From Alphaproteobacteria bacterium (lineage in GTDB: Bacteria; Pseudomonadota; Alphaproteobacteria; UBA8366): a stretch of DNA of 64,000 bases. The notes below the pieces were generated by a model that was given only the letters and a program-made list of their open reading frames with translations, had not been told where the DNA came from and did no database searches. The stretch is from NCBI GenBank assembly GCA_021774335.1, contig JAJFJD010000053.1, positions 1-64,000 of the forward strand. The letters are read 5' to 3'. A program made the position numbers and the translations under genes. Shown here piece after piece: positions 35,636 to 44,646 of this stretch (positions are counted from its first letter, which is position 1; the number at the start of each line of letters is the position of its first letter).

Positions 35636-37021
35636 TTATCCGACATTCACGTATTCGATGGGGAACATCTCATACGGGTCGTCCGGCTCGACCACATGAT
35701 TGACATTGAACCGGTAGACCGCGCCACGTTCGAGATGCGCGGGGCTGTAGGTGCAAGCAAGACCGGTGATCAAACCGCTCCACTCGGGGATCGGCTCGTG
35801 CAGCGCCTTGTGGCGGGCGACGGTCGCGACCGAGGTCGCCATGTCCTGGGTCGGCGCGGTCGCCTCCATGATCATGCACACTTCGTGGGTCCGCAGTTCC
35901 GTCTCAGGTTCCAACGGTCCCATCACGCCGTCTTTCCCGTAAACCCGGATGTTGAAGACATAGTCGTCGTGGCTGATGGCGTCGCCATAGACGTCATGCA
36001 CACGCTTGTGCACGCTCGCATAAATCTTCTCGATCCAGCTATCGAGCTGGCGCAGGATATACGGATCGCGGACGCCACCGATGACGATTGTCTGGTAGCC
36101 GACCAATTCGGCCCCTTCGAGCTTTACTGTGTAGCGGTCGGCGGGTTCGAAGGCGCTGTTCGAAACGCGCACGCGCTTGTCGTCGAGCGCTTCGTATTGC
36201 GAGCCGCTGAGGTCCATCGTCCCGTTCGATTCGATCAGCCGGAAGGGGTCGGCATTCTCATACAGGCTATGCGAGGCCACGCTTTGCGGCGTACAGCGCA
36301 ACGTGTCGTCCAACGCCTCGATCACGAAATGGTCGTTGCGGCAGGTCGCGAACAGGCTGTCCGACGACTTCCGCTGCTCGACCGCCGCCGTGCCGCATTC
36401 CAGGATTTTAGCGGCATGCCAGGCGATGCCTTCGGGGATTCCGTTGCGGATGGGAATGCCGGCGTAGATCGCGCAGTCACTCGACCGTCCGGTCAGAACG
36501 ACTTCGGCGCCGTTATCCAGCGCCTTCATGAACGGTTCCTCGCCCATCATGCCGACGATCCGTTCGGACTTGTCGATGGTCTCCTCGTCGAAATGCGGCG
36601 CCGGGTCGAGCGGTTTGATCCGACCCTCCCGGAGGCGCTTCTTGAGGTATTCCTTATCCTGCTCGGCATGGATCACCGCGAGCGGGAATTTGAGATTCTC
36701 CTCCTCGGCGATCTCCATCAGGATATCCCGAGCGGCCTGCACATGCGGTATGCCGCCCGCCGTGCCGGCCGTGCCCAGCAGCAGGGGAACCTTCGCCTTG
36801 CGCGCGGCCAGTAGCATCAACCGCATATCGCGCTTGATCGACGTCTTGGCAAAGCTCGTCTGGCCCGACCCCAGCGGAAAGGGTCCGGGATCGGTCGACC
36901 CACCGTCGCAGCCGATGAAATGGGGCTTCTTGCCCATCCCCTCTTCGAGCGATTCGGCGCGGAATCCCGCACCGCACACCCCTGATCCTGCTAAGACGCG
37001 GACCTCATCCGTGCTGGCCAT
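35636..37021 (-). CDS. AtuA/DUF1446-family protein
   Basis: 461 residues from ATG 37021 (GGGAAAGGG upstream). Typical DUF1446: an N-terminal glycine-rich RVLAGSGVCGAGF, KPHFIGCDGGSTDPGPFPLGSG, AVIHAEQDKEYLKKRLREG, VLTGRSSDCA, and SGSQYEALDDKRVRVSNS. The family includes AtuA of the citronellol/geraniol degradation cluster in Pseudomonas; its biochemical role is not settled. With DUF4387 it forms a two-gene unit, divergent from an SDR. Confidence 0.88.
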   Translation of the reverse strand: MASTDEVRVLAGSGVCGAGFRAESLEEGMGKKPHFIGCDGGSTDPGPFPLGSGQTSFAKTSIKRDMRLMLLAARKAKVPLLLGTAGTAGGIPHVQAARDILMEIAEEENLKFPLAVIHAEQDKEYLKKRLREGRIKPLDPAPHFDEETIDKSERIVGMMGEEPFMKALDNGAEVVLTGRSSDCAIYAGIPIRNGIPEGIAWHAAKILECGTAAVEQRKSSDSLFATCRNDHFVIEALDDTLRCTPQSVASHSLYENADPFRLIESNGTMDLSGSQYEALDDKRVRVSNSAFEPADRYTVKLEGAELVGYQTIVIGGVRDPYILRQLDSWIEKIYASVHKRVHDVYGDAISHDDYVFNIRVYGKDGVMGPLEPETELRTHEVCMIMEATAPTQDMATSVATVARHKALHEPIPEWSGLITGLACTYSPAHLERGAVYRFNVNHVVEPDDPYEMFPIEYVNVG

Positions 37022-37170
37022 GACACAACCCTTTCCCGGTATGGATAGATCAATCTGCTTCGCCGGATAATAGCGGCCGCGGCGGAATCCTGCGAATCGT
37101 CCTGCCGGCCAGGACGGAAAGATGTAAGGTCGGCACAAACACTCAAAGACATCCGGAGACCGAGGACAGC
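37022..37170. promoter_or_regulatory. Divergent region with a 19-bp inverted repeat (AtuA / SDR)
   Basis: 149 bp. CGTCCTG (37098-37104) and CAGGACG (37110-37116) form a perfect 7-bp hairpin with a 5-nt loop, close to the middle of the gap. It could be an operator controlling both divergent genes. Confidence 0.4.
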
Positions 37171-37923
37171 ATGACGGAAAAAACAGCCATCGTAACCGGC
37201 GCGGCGCGCGGGATCGGCTTGGCCACAACACAATTATTTCTGGAGGAAGGACGGCGCGTCGCCATGATCGACCGGGACGCCGACGCCTTGCTTGCGGCTG
37301 CCCGGGACCTGGACAACGTGCTGCCGATGGTCTGCGACGTCTCCGACCCCAACCAGGTAGACCGGATGCTCGGTGAAGTGCAGAAGGAGTTCAAACGGCT
37401 CGACGCATTGGTCAACAATGCAGGTGTCGCCGACTTCGGCCCTATCGGTGAGACCAGCTTCGAGCAATGGCGCGCCGTGATGGCGACCAATCTGGACGGA
37501 GTTTTCCTATGCTCGCAGGGCGCCGCGCCGGCGTTGATCGAGAGTAAGGGCGCCATCGTGAACATCGCCTCGATCTCGGGGCTGCGCGCCAGCACGCTGC
37601 GCGTTGCCTATGGCACCAGCAAGGCGGGCGTCATCCATCTAACCCAGCAGCAGGCCGCCGAGTGGGGCGAATTCGGTGTGCGGGCGAATTGCGTAGCACC
37701 CGGACCGGTCGACACCAAACTGGCGCTGGCGGTCCACACGCCGGAGATTCGCGCGGCCTATCACGACGCGATCCCGCTCAACCGCTACGGCGTCGAACGG
37801 GAGATCGCCGAGGTCATCGTGTTCCTCTGTTCGGACAAGGCGAGCTACGTCACCGGGCAGGTCCTTGCGGTCGACGGCGGATTCGAATCGACCGGGGTCG
37901 GGCTCCCTGCGCTTCGAACATAA
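37171..37923 (+). CDS. Short-chain dehydrogenase/reductase
   Basis: 250 residues, classical SDR. Nucleotide motif TGAARGIGLA at 9-18, NNAGVADFG, catalytic Ser in NIASISGL and Y-x3-K in YGTSKAG. Conserved PGPVDT follows. NAD preference is suggested by the acidic D after the second strand (MIDRDAD). It converges with the TRAP permease gene (13 nt gap). Confidence 0.93.
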   Translation: MTEKTAIVTGAARGIGLATTQLFLEEGRRVAMIDRDADALLAAARDLDNVLPMVCDVSDPNQVDRMLGEVQKEFKRLDALVNNAGVADFGPIGETSFEQWRAVMATNLDGVFLCSQGAAPALIESKGAIVNIASISGLRASTLRVAYGTSKAGVIHLTQQQAAEWGEFGVRANCVAPGPVDTKLALAVHTPEIRAAYHDAIPLNRYGVEREIAEVIVFLCSDKASYVTGQVLAVDGGFESTGVGLPALRT

Positions 37924-37936
37924 CCGCGACGGGGCG

Positions 37937-39220
37937 CTATCCCGGCCCCATGATGAGGTTCGGCAGGAACAACACGGTTTCCGGCACATAGGTGATGAGC
38001 ATCAGGACCGCCGCCAGCGGGATCAGGAAGGGTGCGACGGCGACGACGATCTTTTCAAAGGGCAGGCCGCTGACTGTCGTCATGACGTAGAGCCCCAATC
38101 CCATCGGGGGCGTGGCGTGCCCCATCAACACCGTCAATGTCAGGACGAGGCCGAAGTGAACGCGGTCTACGCCGTATTGATCCACGATCGGCAGCAGGAT
38201 GGGGACCAGCATCAGTTTCAACGGCACATTCTCGATAACGCAGCCGAGCATGACGAGCAGGCCGATCGTCAGGATCAGAAAGACATGCTTGCTGTCGGTA
38301 ATCGCCAGGAAGGCCTGCGCAAGCTGGCCGGGAATCCCTTCAATGGTGATGATCCATCCCATGGCGATCGAGTAACCGACGATGATCATGATCACGCCGC
38401 TCATCATGGCCGTGTCGGTCACGGCCTTCCACAACGCGTCCTTGTTCAGGGTCTTGAACAGCGCGCCAACGAGCAGCGAGTAACAACAGGCCAGGACGCC
38501 GGCCTCGGTCGCCGACGTGAATCCGAGTGTGATGGCCGACAGGATGATGGCCGGGGCCGCCAAGGCCAGCAAGCCGTCTTTCCCGCTGGCGATGATCTGC
38601 GGCAGGGTCGCGCGTTCCTCCCGTGGGAAATTGTACCGAGACGCCACCACGCGGTTGTAGATCATGAGGGACAGGCCGACGAGCACGCCAGGCACGACGC
38701 CGCCGAGGAATAGCCGCCCAACGGAAACGCCCGACAGGAAGGAATAAACGACAAGCGCGATCGAGGGCGGAATGATCGGGCCGATCAGGCCGGACGCCAG
38801 CGTGATTGCCGCCGCGTATTCCGGCGGATAGCCGCGTTCGCGCATCGCCTTGATCTCGACCGCGCCGAGACCGGCCATATCCGCGGTGGACGAACCGGAG
38901 ACACCGGCGAAGACCATCGACGACAGGACATTCACCTGTGCCAGGCCGGCCCGGAAATGTCCGACCAGACAGGAAGCGAAGGAGAAGATGCGATCGGTCA
39001 TGCCGACCGCGTTCATCAAATTGCCTGCCAGAATGAAGAAGGGCACGGCGATCAGGGATGGTTTGTTGACGCCTTCGAGGATCTGCGTCGGCAGGATGTA
39101 GAGCGAGTCACCCCAATCGAAAAACACGAGCGTGGAGATGATCGCCGCCCCCATCGCCATCGAGATCGGCACCCCCATAAGAAGCAGGACGAAGAATCCC
39201 AGCAGCAGTAGTAGGGCCAT
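37937..39220 (-). CDS. TRAP transporter large permease (DctM)
   Basis: 427 residues, about 12-13 membrane segments, with DctM features: LLLLGFFVLLLMGVPI at the start, AIISTLVF, FAGVSGSSTADMAGLGAVEIKAMRERGYP, and IGPIIPPS. It imports an organic acid with a Na+ gradient together with DctQ and DctP. Its ATG is directly adjacent to the DctQ stop (no gap). Confidence 0.95.
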   Translation of the reverse strand: MALLLLLGFFVLLLMGVPISMAMGAAIISTLVFFDWGDSLYILPTQILEGVNKPSLIAVPFFILAGNLMNAVGMTDRIFSFASCLVGHFRAGLAQVNVLSSMVFAGVSGSSTADMAGLGAVEIKAMRERGYPPEYAAAITLASGLIGPIIPPSIALVVYSFLSGVSVGRLFLGGVVPGVLVGLSLMIYNRVVASRYNFPREERATLPQIIASGKDGLLALAAPAIILSAITLGFTSATEAGVLACCYSLLVGALFKTLNKDALWKAVTDTAMMSGVIMIIVGYSIAMGWIITIEGIPGQLAQAFLAITDSKHVFLILTIGLLVMLGCVIENVPLKLMLVPILLPIVDQYGVDRVHFGLVLTLTVLMGHATPPMGLGLYVMTTVSGLPFEKIVVAVAPFLIPLAAVLMLITYVPETVLFLPNLIMGPG

Positions 39221-39709
39221 TCAGGTGCGCTCCGGACTTCCACGCAGGATGTCGACCAACGTATCGGTGAATATTAGAAAGCTGCTGATAAAGAGGGGGA
39301 TCGACAGCAAGTACCGTTCGATATCGACGAGTTCGGAGATTGGCCCGACCTGCAACGCCAATACCCCGGGCGCCTGCCAGATCAGGACACCGGTAACGCC
39401 GAGCGTAACGAGTTTCGCGATTAGCTGCGTCGCCCGCCGCAGCCGGGGCGGCAACCGATCCACAAGGAACTCGACCGCAATGTCACGGCGGCGGCGGTAG
39501 ATCACGAAGAAACACAGGAAACTTCCCCAGACGAAAAATACGATGGTCCAGGGAAATACGAACAGGATCGCGACGCCGAACAGATTGCGGGACGCGATGT
39601 TGGCGGCGTTACCCGCCAACATCGCGATCAGCAACAGACCGGCCAACAGCAGGAAGAGCTTGTCGATTCGCCCAAGCCAGCCGTCTATGGATGTCAGGAT
39701 ACGATCCAT
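39221..39709 (-). CDS. TRAP transporter small permease (DctQ)
   Basis: 162 residues with four membrane helices, typical DctQ size. Segments LFLLLAGLLLIAMLAGNAANI and VFPWTIVFFVWGSFLCF and the cytoplasmic loop DIAVEFLVDRLPPRLRRATQL match the family. It joins the large permease subunit in the membrane. It starts 14 nt after the DctP stop. Confidence 0.92.
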   Translation of the reverse strand: MDRILTSIDGWLGRIDKLFLLLAGLLLIAMLAGNAANIASRNLFGVAILFVFPWTIVFFVWGSFLCFFVIYRRRRDIAVEFLVDRLPPRLRRATQLIAKLVTLGVTGVLIWQAPGVLALQVGPISELVDIERYLLSIPLFISSFLIFTDTLVDILRGSPERT

Positions 39710-39723
39710 CGATCGATCCGGCG

Positions 39724-40725
39724 TCAGGAACCGTTCGCTTTATCAACGGCGGCGAGGAACCCTTTCGGAAGGTCACCCTTGGCTTCCAATTCCTGATAAA
39801 CCGGACGCAGCTTCTTCACGAAAGGTGCGACGTCGAGTTTGCCGAACTTGACGCCGTTTTTCTTCATGCGCGCGAACGCCGTTTCGGTCGCGCCGTCCAT
39901 GACCTCGTGGCTCCTTTTCGAAGCAGCGGCATGCGCTTTTAACAACGCGTCCTTCGAACCCTTGGAAAGCTTGTTCCAGGAGGCGCCATTCATCATCAAC
40001 GCGATCGATTGATAGAACTCGTCCAGTCGCGTGATGTTCGGGGCGACTTCGTAGAATTTCATGGATTCCACCAAGGCTGCCGGGCTCGTGACGGCCGCGA
40101 CGATGCCGGTCTTCATCGACTGATAGGTTCCGGTCCACGACAGCGCGCGCACCTCGGCGCCCAGCGTACCGTAGGCCAGCGCCCCCATCTTGGCTTTCGA
40201 TTGGCGGATTTTCAGTCCGTTGAAATCGCCCATCGTTTTAATCGGTTCCTTCGACACGACCACGCGATACGGCCCGCGCAGGATACCGGTCAGATCACCC
40301 AGCACTTTGACGCCGCTTTTCTTCTCGGCATCCGCATACCATTTCTGCACCATCGGCGACTTGGCGAAACGAACCCATGCGGCCCGGTCCTTAAAGACAA
40401 ACCGGGTGTTGATCGTTTCGATATCCTTCGACCATTTCCGCATCCATACCGACCCTTCGGCGTAGATTTGGATCGTGCCTTTCTGCAACTGCTCCAGGGC
40501 CGCCGCGGATTTACCGAGCTGCTCGGACGGGAAAATTCGGACCTTCAATTTCCCACCGGTATTCTTCGCCACTTCATCGGCGAAATACTGAAACACTTTC
40601 CCTTCCGGACTATCGGTCGGCATCTTGCTGGCGAATTTCCAGGTTTCAGCGCTTGCGCCGGTCGATGCGCATATCGCGCCGAACAGGGCGCCGGTGACGG
40701 CTGCTGTGTATCCATTGATCTTCAT
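39724..40725 (-). CDS. TRAP transporter substrate-binding protein (DctP)
   Basis: 333 residues. Signal peptide at 1-26 (KINGYTAAVTGALFGAICAS then ASA before ETWKFASKMP). Mature DctP features: KMPTDSPEGKVFQYFADEV, GGKLKVRIFPSEQLG, LKIRQSKAKMGALAYGTLGA with the arginine that binds a carboxylate, and GTYQSMKTGIVAA. It is the periplasmic receptor and first gene of the TRAP operon, divergent from a GntR regulator. Confidence 0.94.
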   Translation of the reverse strand: MKINGYTAAVTGALFGAICASTGASAETWKFASKMPTDSPEGKVFQYFADEVAKNTGGKLKVRIFPSEQLGKSAAALEQLQKGTIQIYAEGSVWMRKWSKDIETINTRFVFKDRAAWVRFAKSPMVQKWYADAEKKSGVKVLGDLTGILRGPYRVVVSKEPIKTMGDFNGLKIRQSKAKMGALAYGTLGAEVRALSWTGTYQSMKTGIVAAVTSPAALVESMKFYEVAPNITRLDEFYQSIALMMNGASWNKLSKGSKDALLKAHAAASKRSHEVMDGATETAFARMKKNGVKFGKLDVAPFVKKLRPVYQELEAKGDLPKGFLAAVDKANGS

Positions 40726-41005
40726 CGCTCTCTCCCTCTTCCGCCGAAAACGGCAAGTTCATTAGCCCATGGGCAGTCATGAAAAGATAAATAATCGATT
40801 ATTATTAATTCATCCATTATCATATTATTGAAAGCGGAAACAATATTTTTTCGTATATCTTGATTCCAGACTCATTTATGTTCGTAACGGCGATGGATTG
40901 ATATAAGAGTGCGCCGTGCTGGTGATTCTGGTCGTGAATTCCCGTGGCGCGGGTATTCGAGAATGGAAAAATGGTGGATGAAACGCGAATGACATCGGGG
41001 AAAGA
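40726..41005. promoter_or_regulatory. AT-rich divergent control region (TRAP operon / GntR gene)
   Basis: 280 bp, clearly more AT-rich than the rest, especially 40780-40865. It contains a 14-bp perfect palindrome (separate entry), a nearby AATATTTTTTCG tract and TATATC. It should hold both promoters and the operator of the FCD-type regulator encoded just to the right. Confidence 0.5.
40790..40803. promoter_or_regulatory. 14-bp palindrome, candidate GntR operator
   Basis: AATAATCGATTATT reads the same on both strands. Its location 80 bp upstream of the TRAP operon and 200 bp upstream of the FCD-GntR gene is where an operator is expected. FCD regulators often bind short palindromes; here this is inference. 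Confidence 0.4.
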
Positions 41006-41743
41006 ATGAACGGACCCGTACCCGTCCTAGAGATGTTGGCGGAGTCTCAGCCTGACACAATCGCGTTCAGGCTCTATGCGGACATGCGCCAGCGCATCCG
41101 CGATGGCGAACTCGACCCCGGCATGCAGCTGCGCGTCGACTGGCTGAAATCCACCTATCGCTCCAGCACCAGTCCCTGCCGTGAAGCGCTCGCGCGCCTT
41201 GCGGCGGAAGGCTTCGTAATCGCCGAGGGCAAGAAAGGGTTCCGCGTCCGCGGCCTATCGCGGCAAGACTTCCTGAACATCAACGAATTGCGAAATGACT
41301 TGGAATGCAAGGCCCTCGCCAAATCCATCGCAAACCGCAGCGAAGACCTCGAGGAACGGTTGCTGGTCGCCTTGCATCGGTTGAAAAAAGCATCGGTCGT
41401 CCGGCTGAGCGATAGGGAAAGCGTCAACCAACGCGAAGACCGGCATCGAATGTTTCATTTGGAATTGCTGAGCGATTGCGGATCGTCCTGGCTCCTGAGG
41501 TTCTACGACCAATTGGCCAGCCATGCCGAACGCTACCGCCGCATTTTTCTGAAGGATATGGTCTACGACGAGAACTACTCGACAGAGATCGACAAGGAAC
41601 ACCAGCGGCTCATGGATCTGGTGATTGCGGGTGATGGCGATACCGCGACCGCATTGATCAGAACCCATCGCGCGCGGACGCTCGATCAAGTGCTCACCGG
41701 AATCGATGCCGCAATCCGCGACAAAAAAATCGGCACGGGCTAA
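41006..41743 (+). CDS. GntR-family (FCD) transcriptional regulator
   Basis: 245 residues. N-terminal winged helix: ADMRQRIRDGELDPGMQLRV, then STSPCREALARLAAEGFV and RVRGLSRQDF. The C-terminal FCD domain contains LRNDLECKALAKSIANRS and HRMFHLELL, with acidic/histidine residues that often bind a metal and a carboxylate effector. It probably senses the substrate of the adjacent TRAP transporter; repressor is the usual role. GGGGAAAG is the likely ribosome site. Confidence 0.92.
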   Translation: MNGPVPVLEMLAESQPDTIAFRLYADMRQRIRDGELDPGMQLRVDWLKSTYRSSTSPCREALARLAAEGFVIAEGKKGFRVRGLSRQDFLNINELRNDLECKALAKSIANRSEDLEERLLVALHRLKKASVVRLSDRESVNQREDRHRMFHLELLSDCGSSWLLRFYDQLASHAERYRRIFLKDMVYDENYSTEIDKEHQRLMDLVIAGDGDTATALIRTHRARTLDQVLTGIDAAIRDKKIGTG

Positions 41744-41774
41744 CCCTCACCCGCCATCTTTCGAACGAAGTTTC

Positions 41775-42950
41775 CTAGAGCCCGATATCGCCGGCCGCCG
41801 CCAGTGCGTCGATATCAGCGGCAGCGTATCCCATATCGGTCAGGACTTCGCGCGTATGCTGCCCGATCCGCGGCGCAATGGTTTCCATGACCTCGGGATC
41901 GAGACGCGGCAGGCCCGGGACATTGGGCACCGGCCATGGCGTCTCCGAGCCCGGTTGCTCGAGCCAGGAGATCAAACCGGTTTCCTCGACATGCGGGTGG
42001 TGGATGAATTGCTCGTAGTCCTGCACCACTTCGTTCTGCAGGCCCGCTTCCGTCAGCACGTCGCGCCAATGAGCCGATGGCTTGGACTTGAGCCGGTCGC
42101 TCACCGCCGTGTTGACGTGTTCCCGGTGCTCCAACCGGCCAATGCCGGTCGCGAATCGCGGATCGGCCCCCAGTTCATCCAGGCCAAGCGCCACGCATAG
42201 TTTCTGGAACTCGTGATCGCGGATAATCACGAGCTGTATCCAGCCGTCACCCGTCACATAAGTTCCGTTCGGCACCATGCCCGGCTTGTAGGGACCGTCG
42301 CGATACCCGCTCATCAGCCGGATCGTCTGCAGGTTGGCCGACGCCTGCATCAGGCTTACTTCGATCTTCCGCCCGCGGCCGCTGTCGCGCCGGGCATAGA
42401 GCGCGGCGGCAAGCGCCTGCTGCGTATAGAGCGCGGTCGACATGTCGTTGATGATTGTCGGCGTGCGATGTGGAATGCCGTCTTGCCCCTTATTCTCGGC
42501 CATGAATCCGGTGAAGGCCTGCAGCACGGGGTCCATCGCCGGTTTCTCCCGCAGCGGCCCGTCCTGCCCAAAACCGGAGATCGATACATACAACAGTCCC
42601 GGATTGATCTCCGACAACCGGTCATAGGTGAAGCCCAGCCGCTCGATGACGCCGGGCCGGAACCCTTCCAGGAACACATCGGCCTCCGGGATCATGCGCT
42701 CCACGATATCCTTGCCTGCATCGCTCTTGAGATTCACCGCGATGCTGCGCTTGCCAATGTTGGCGCAGACCGAGAAGGCCGTGTTGTCGCCATAGACCGG
42801 CGCCAGAAGCCGCGCCCAATCGCCGTCCAGCGGCTCCACTTTGACCACGTCGGCACCGTGCCGGCCGAGCAGCATGGCACAGTAGGGCCCCGCGACACCC
42901 TGGCTGAGGTCGACCACGCGAAGGCCTTCATACGGTTTCTCGAAACTCAT
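41775..42950 (-). CDS. CaiB/BaiF CoA-transferase (class III)
   Basis: 391 residues. RVVDLSQGVAGPYCAMLLG, GADVVKVEPLDGD, and catalytic D169 in TIINDMSTALYTQQ. Lies 29 nt downstream of an atypical SDR on the same strand. Likely a step in the catabolism of the TRAP substrate: CoA transfer to a carboxylic acid, donor unknown. It converges with the regulator gene. Confidence 0.9.
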   Translation of the reverse strand: MSFEKPYEGLRVVDLSQGVAGPYCAMLLGRHGADVVKVEPLDGDWARLLAPVYGDNTAFSVCANIGKRSIAVNLKSDAGKDIVERMIPEADVFLEGFRPGVIERLGFTYDRLSEINPGLLYVSISGFGQDGPLREKPAMDPVLQAFTGFMAENKGQDGIPHRTPTIINDMSTALYTQQALAAALYARRDSGRGRKIEVSLMQASANLQTIRLMSGYRDGPYKPGMVPNGTYVTGDGWIQLVIIRDHEFQKLCVALGLDELGADPRFATGIGRLEHREHVNTAVSDRLKSKPSAHWRDVLTEAGLQNEVVQDYEQFIHHPHVEETGLISWLEQPGSETPWPVPNVPGLPRLDPEVMETIAPRIGQHTREVLTDMGYAAADIDALAAAGDIGL

Positions 42951-42979
42951 CGTTTGTTTTTCTCCATTCGGCGGTGCCG

Positions 42980-43711
42980 CTACCAGGGTTCGGCATAAGA
43001 CCGCACATCGGCCTCGAAGGTCCAGGCCGACCGTGGTTGGTTGTGCAGGTGCCAGTAGATTTCGGCGATATCATCCGGTTGCAGGATTCCGTCCGCCGGA
43101 CGCGTCTCGAACGATTCCGGGAACAGCGCCCGTGTGGCGTCGTTCTCGATGGGGCCATCGATCACGACATGAGCCACATGTACGCCTTGCGGCCCCAGTT
43201 CGCGCGCCATGCTCTGGGCCAGGGCGCGCAGGGCATGCTTGCCGCCGGCGAAGGCCGCGTAGCCGGACGCACCGCGAACACTGGCGGTCGCGCCGGTGAA
43301 CAGGATCGTACCTTGCTCCCGCTCGGCCATTGGCCCGGCGGCCTCGCGCCCCACGAGGAATCCCGCGAAGGCGCACATTTCCCAGACCTTGCGGTAGACC
43401 CGGCTCGTTGTCTCGGCGATCGGAAACCGGACGTTGCCGCCGACATTGAAGACCGTGACCGTCAAAGGCCCGATATCGCCTTCGATCTTAGCGATCAAAT
43501 CGGTGACCTGTGTTTCCTCGCGCGCGTCCGAATGGAGCGCGGTCACGGTGCCGCCCACGGCTTCGACGGACTGGACAAGCGGCGCAAGGTCGCCGCGCCG
43601 CCTTGTGGCGACGATATGGAAACCTTCGCGGGCAAACCGCCGCGCAATCGCCGCGCCGAGATGATCCCCGGCGCCCACGACAAGACAGACTGGCTTCGAC
43701 GCATCACTCAC
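42980..43711 (-). CDS. Atypical SDR-family protein lacking the usual catalytic Tyr
   Basis: 243 residues starting at GTG 43711 (GGAGAG 9 nt upstream). The fold is SDR-like: VVGAGDHLGAAIARRFA at the N-terminus, NVGGNVRFP where NNAG is usual, and GATASVRGASG. At the place of the catalytic Y-x3-K it reads F-A-G-G-K within SGYAAFAGGKHAL, so Phe takes the Tyr position unless the earlier Tyr two residues upstream of AF is used. HVAHVVIDGPI follows. Probably not a standard alcohol dehydrogenase; possibly a binding or a non-oxidoreductive SDR. Confidence 0.75.
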   Translation of the reverse strand: MSDASKPVCLVVGAGDHLGAAIARRFAREGFHIVATRRRGDLAPLVQSVEAVGGTVTALHSDAREETQVTDLIAKIEGDIGPLTVTVFNVGGNVRFPIAETTSRVYRKVWEMCAFAGFLVGREAAGPMAEREQGTILFTGATASVRGASGYAAFAGGKHALRALAQSMARELGPQGVHVAHVVIDGPIENDATRALFPESFETRPADGILQPDDIAEIYWHLHNQPRSAWTFEADVRSYAEPW

Positions 43712-43848
43712 GTTGTTACACTCTCCATTCGCACCGTTACGTCACGCTTCGCCTACACAATCAACAAATTCGACGCGCCGCAACCGGGACGCTACAGTCG
43801 GCCCGCTGACCGCACCATTCGGACGAGACGACTTAGAGGACGATTCTC
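43712..43848. promoter_or_regulatory. Divergent intergenic region (SDR / DinB-fold gene)
   Basis: 137 bp separating divergent genes; promoters must exist. I found no clear motif except GAGG near 43833 as the ribosome site of the rightward gene. Confidence 0.3.
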
Positions 43849-44646
43849 ATGCTACAGCAGGCGGTGGATCTGCGCGAAGAAGGCGACGCTCTTTATGCGT
43901 TGCTCGACAGCCTGGACGACGGCGACTGGGACCGGTCGACTACGTTCAAGGCCTGGACCATCAACGACGTCATCCAGCATTTGCACGATTCCGACCAGCT
44001 CGCCGCCGCGTCGGCGCGCGATCCCGAGGAATACACCCGCCTGCGCGGCGGCATCCTGGCGCGGCGCGACGCCGGATTGACCCGCGTCGAGGAAGCCCGC
44101 GAACGGTTCGGCGACCTCAAGGGCCGCCGGCTGCTGGCGACGTGGCGCGAGACGCTGAACGGCCTCTGCAACATGCTGGAAAAGCGCGATCCGAAGGACC
44201 GGCTGCGCTGGGCCGGCCCCGACATGGGCGTGCGCATGTTCACCACGGCACGGCAGATGGAGACATGGGCGCATGGCCAGGAGATCTACGACCTGAAGGG
44301 CGTCGACCGCGCGAATTCCGACCGGATCAAGAATATCGCCGTGCTCGGCGTCAAAACCTACGGCTGGACCTTCGCCAACCGCGCCGAGGATCTACCGGGT
44401 CCCGCGCCCTATGTCCGGCTCACCGCCCCGTCCGGCGCAGCTTGGGAATGGAACGACCCGTCATCGGATAATCTTGTCGAAGGCGATGCGGTGGCGTTCT
44501 GCCAAGTGGTTGCACAGGTCCGGAACATCCGGGATACCGACCTGACCGTGACCGGCGCCCCGGCCGAACGCTGGATGAGCGTCGCACAATGTTTCGCCGG
44601 TCCACCGGAAGACCCGCCCGCACCGGGCACGCGGGTCGCGGCCTAA
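43849..44646 (+). CDS. Maleylpyruvate isomerase/DinB-fold metal-binding protein (TIGR03084-like)
   Basis: 265 residues, helical DinB-like fold. The metal-binding histidines are in VIQHLHDSDQL and in METWAHGQEI, the pattern of mycothiol-dependent-isomerase-type proteins; the N-terminal ALLDSLDDGDWDR and the late FCQVVAQVRNI agree with the TIGR03084 group. In actinobacteria such proteins use mycothiol, but in this GC-rich Proteobacterium the thiol partner is unknown. Converges with gltS through a shared stop (CTAA). Confidence 0.75.
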   Translation: MLQQAVDLREEGDALYALLDSLDDGDWDRSTTFKAWTINDVIQHLHDSDQLAAASARDPEEYTRLRGGILARRDAGLTRVEEARERFGDLKGRRLLATWRETLNGLCNMLEKRDPKDRLRWAGPDMGVRMFTTARQMETWAHGQEIYDLKGVDRANSDRIKNIAVLGVKTYGWTFANRAEDLPGPAPYVRLTAPSGAAWEWNDPSSDNLVEGDAVAFCQVVAQVRNIRDTDLTVTGAPAERWMSVAQCFAGPPEDPPAPGTRVAA

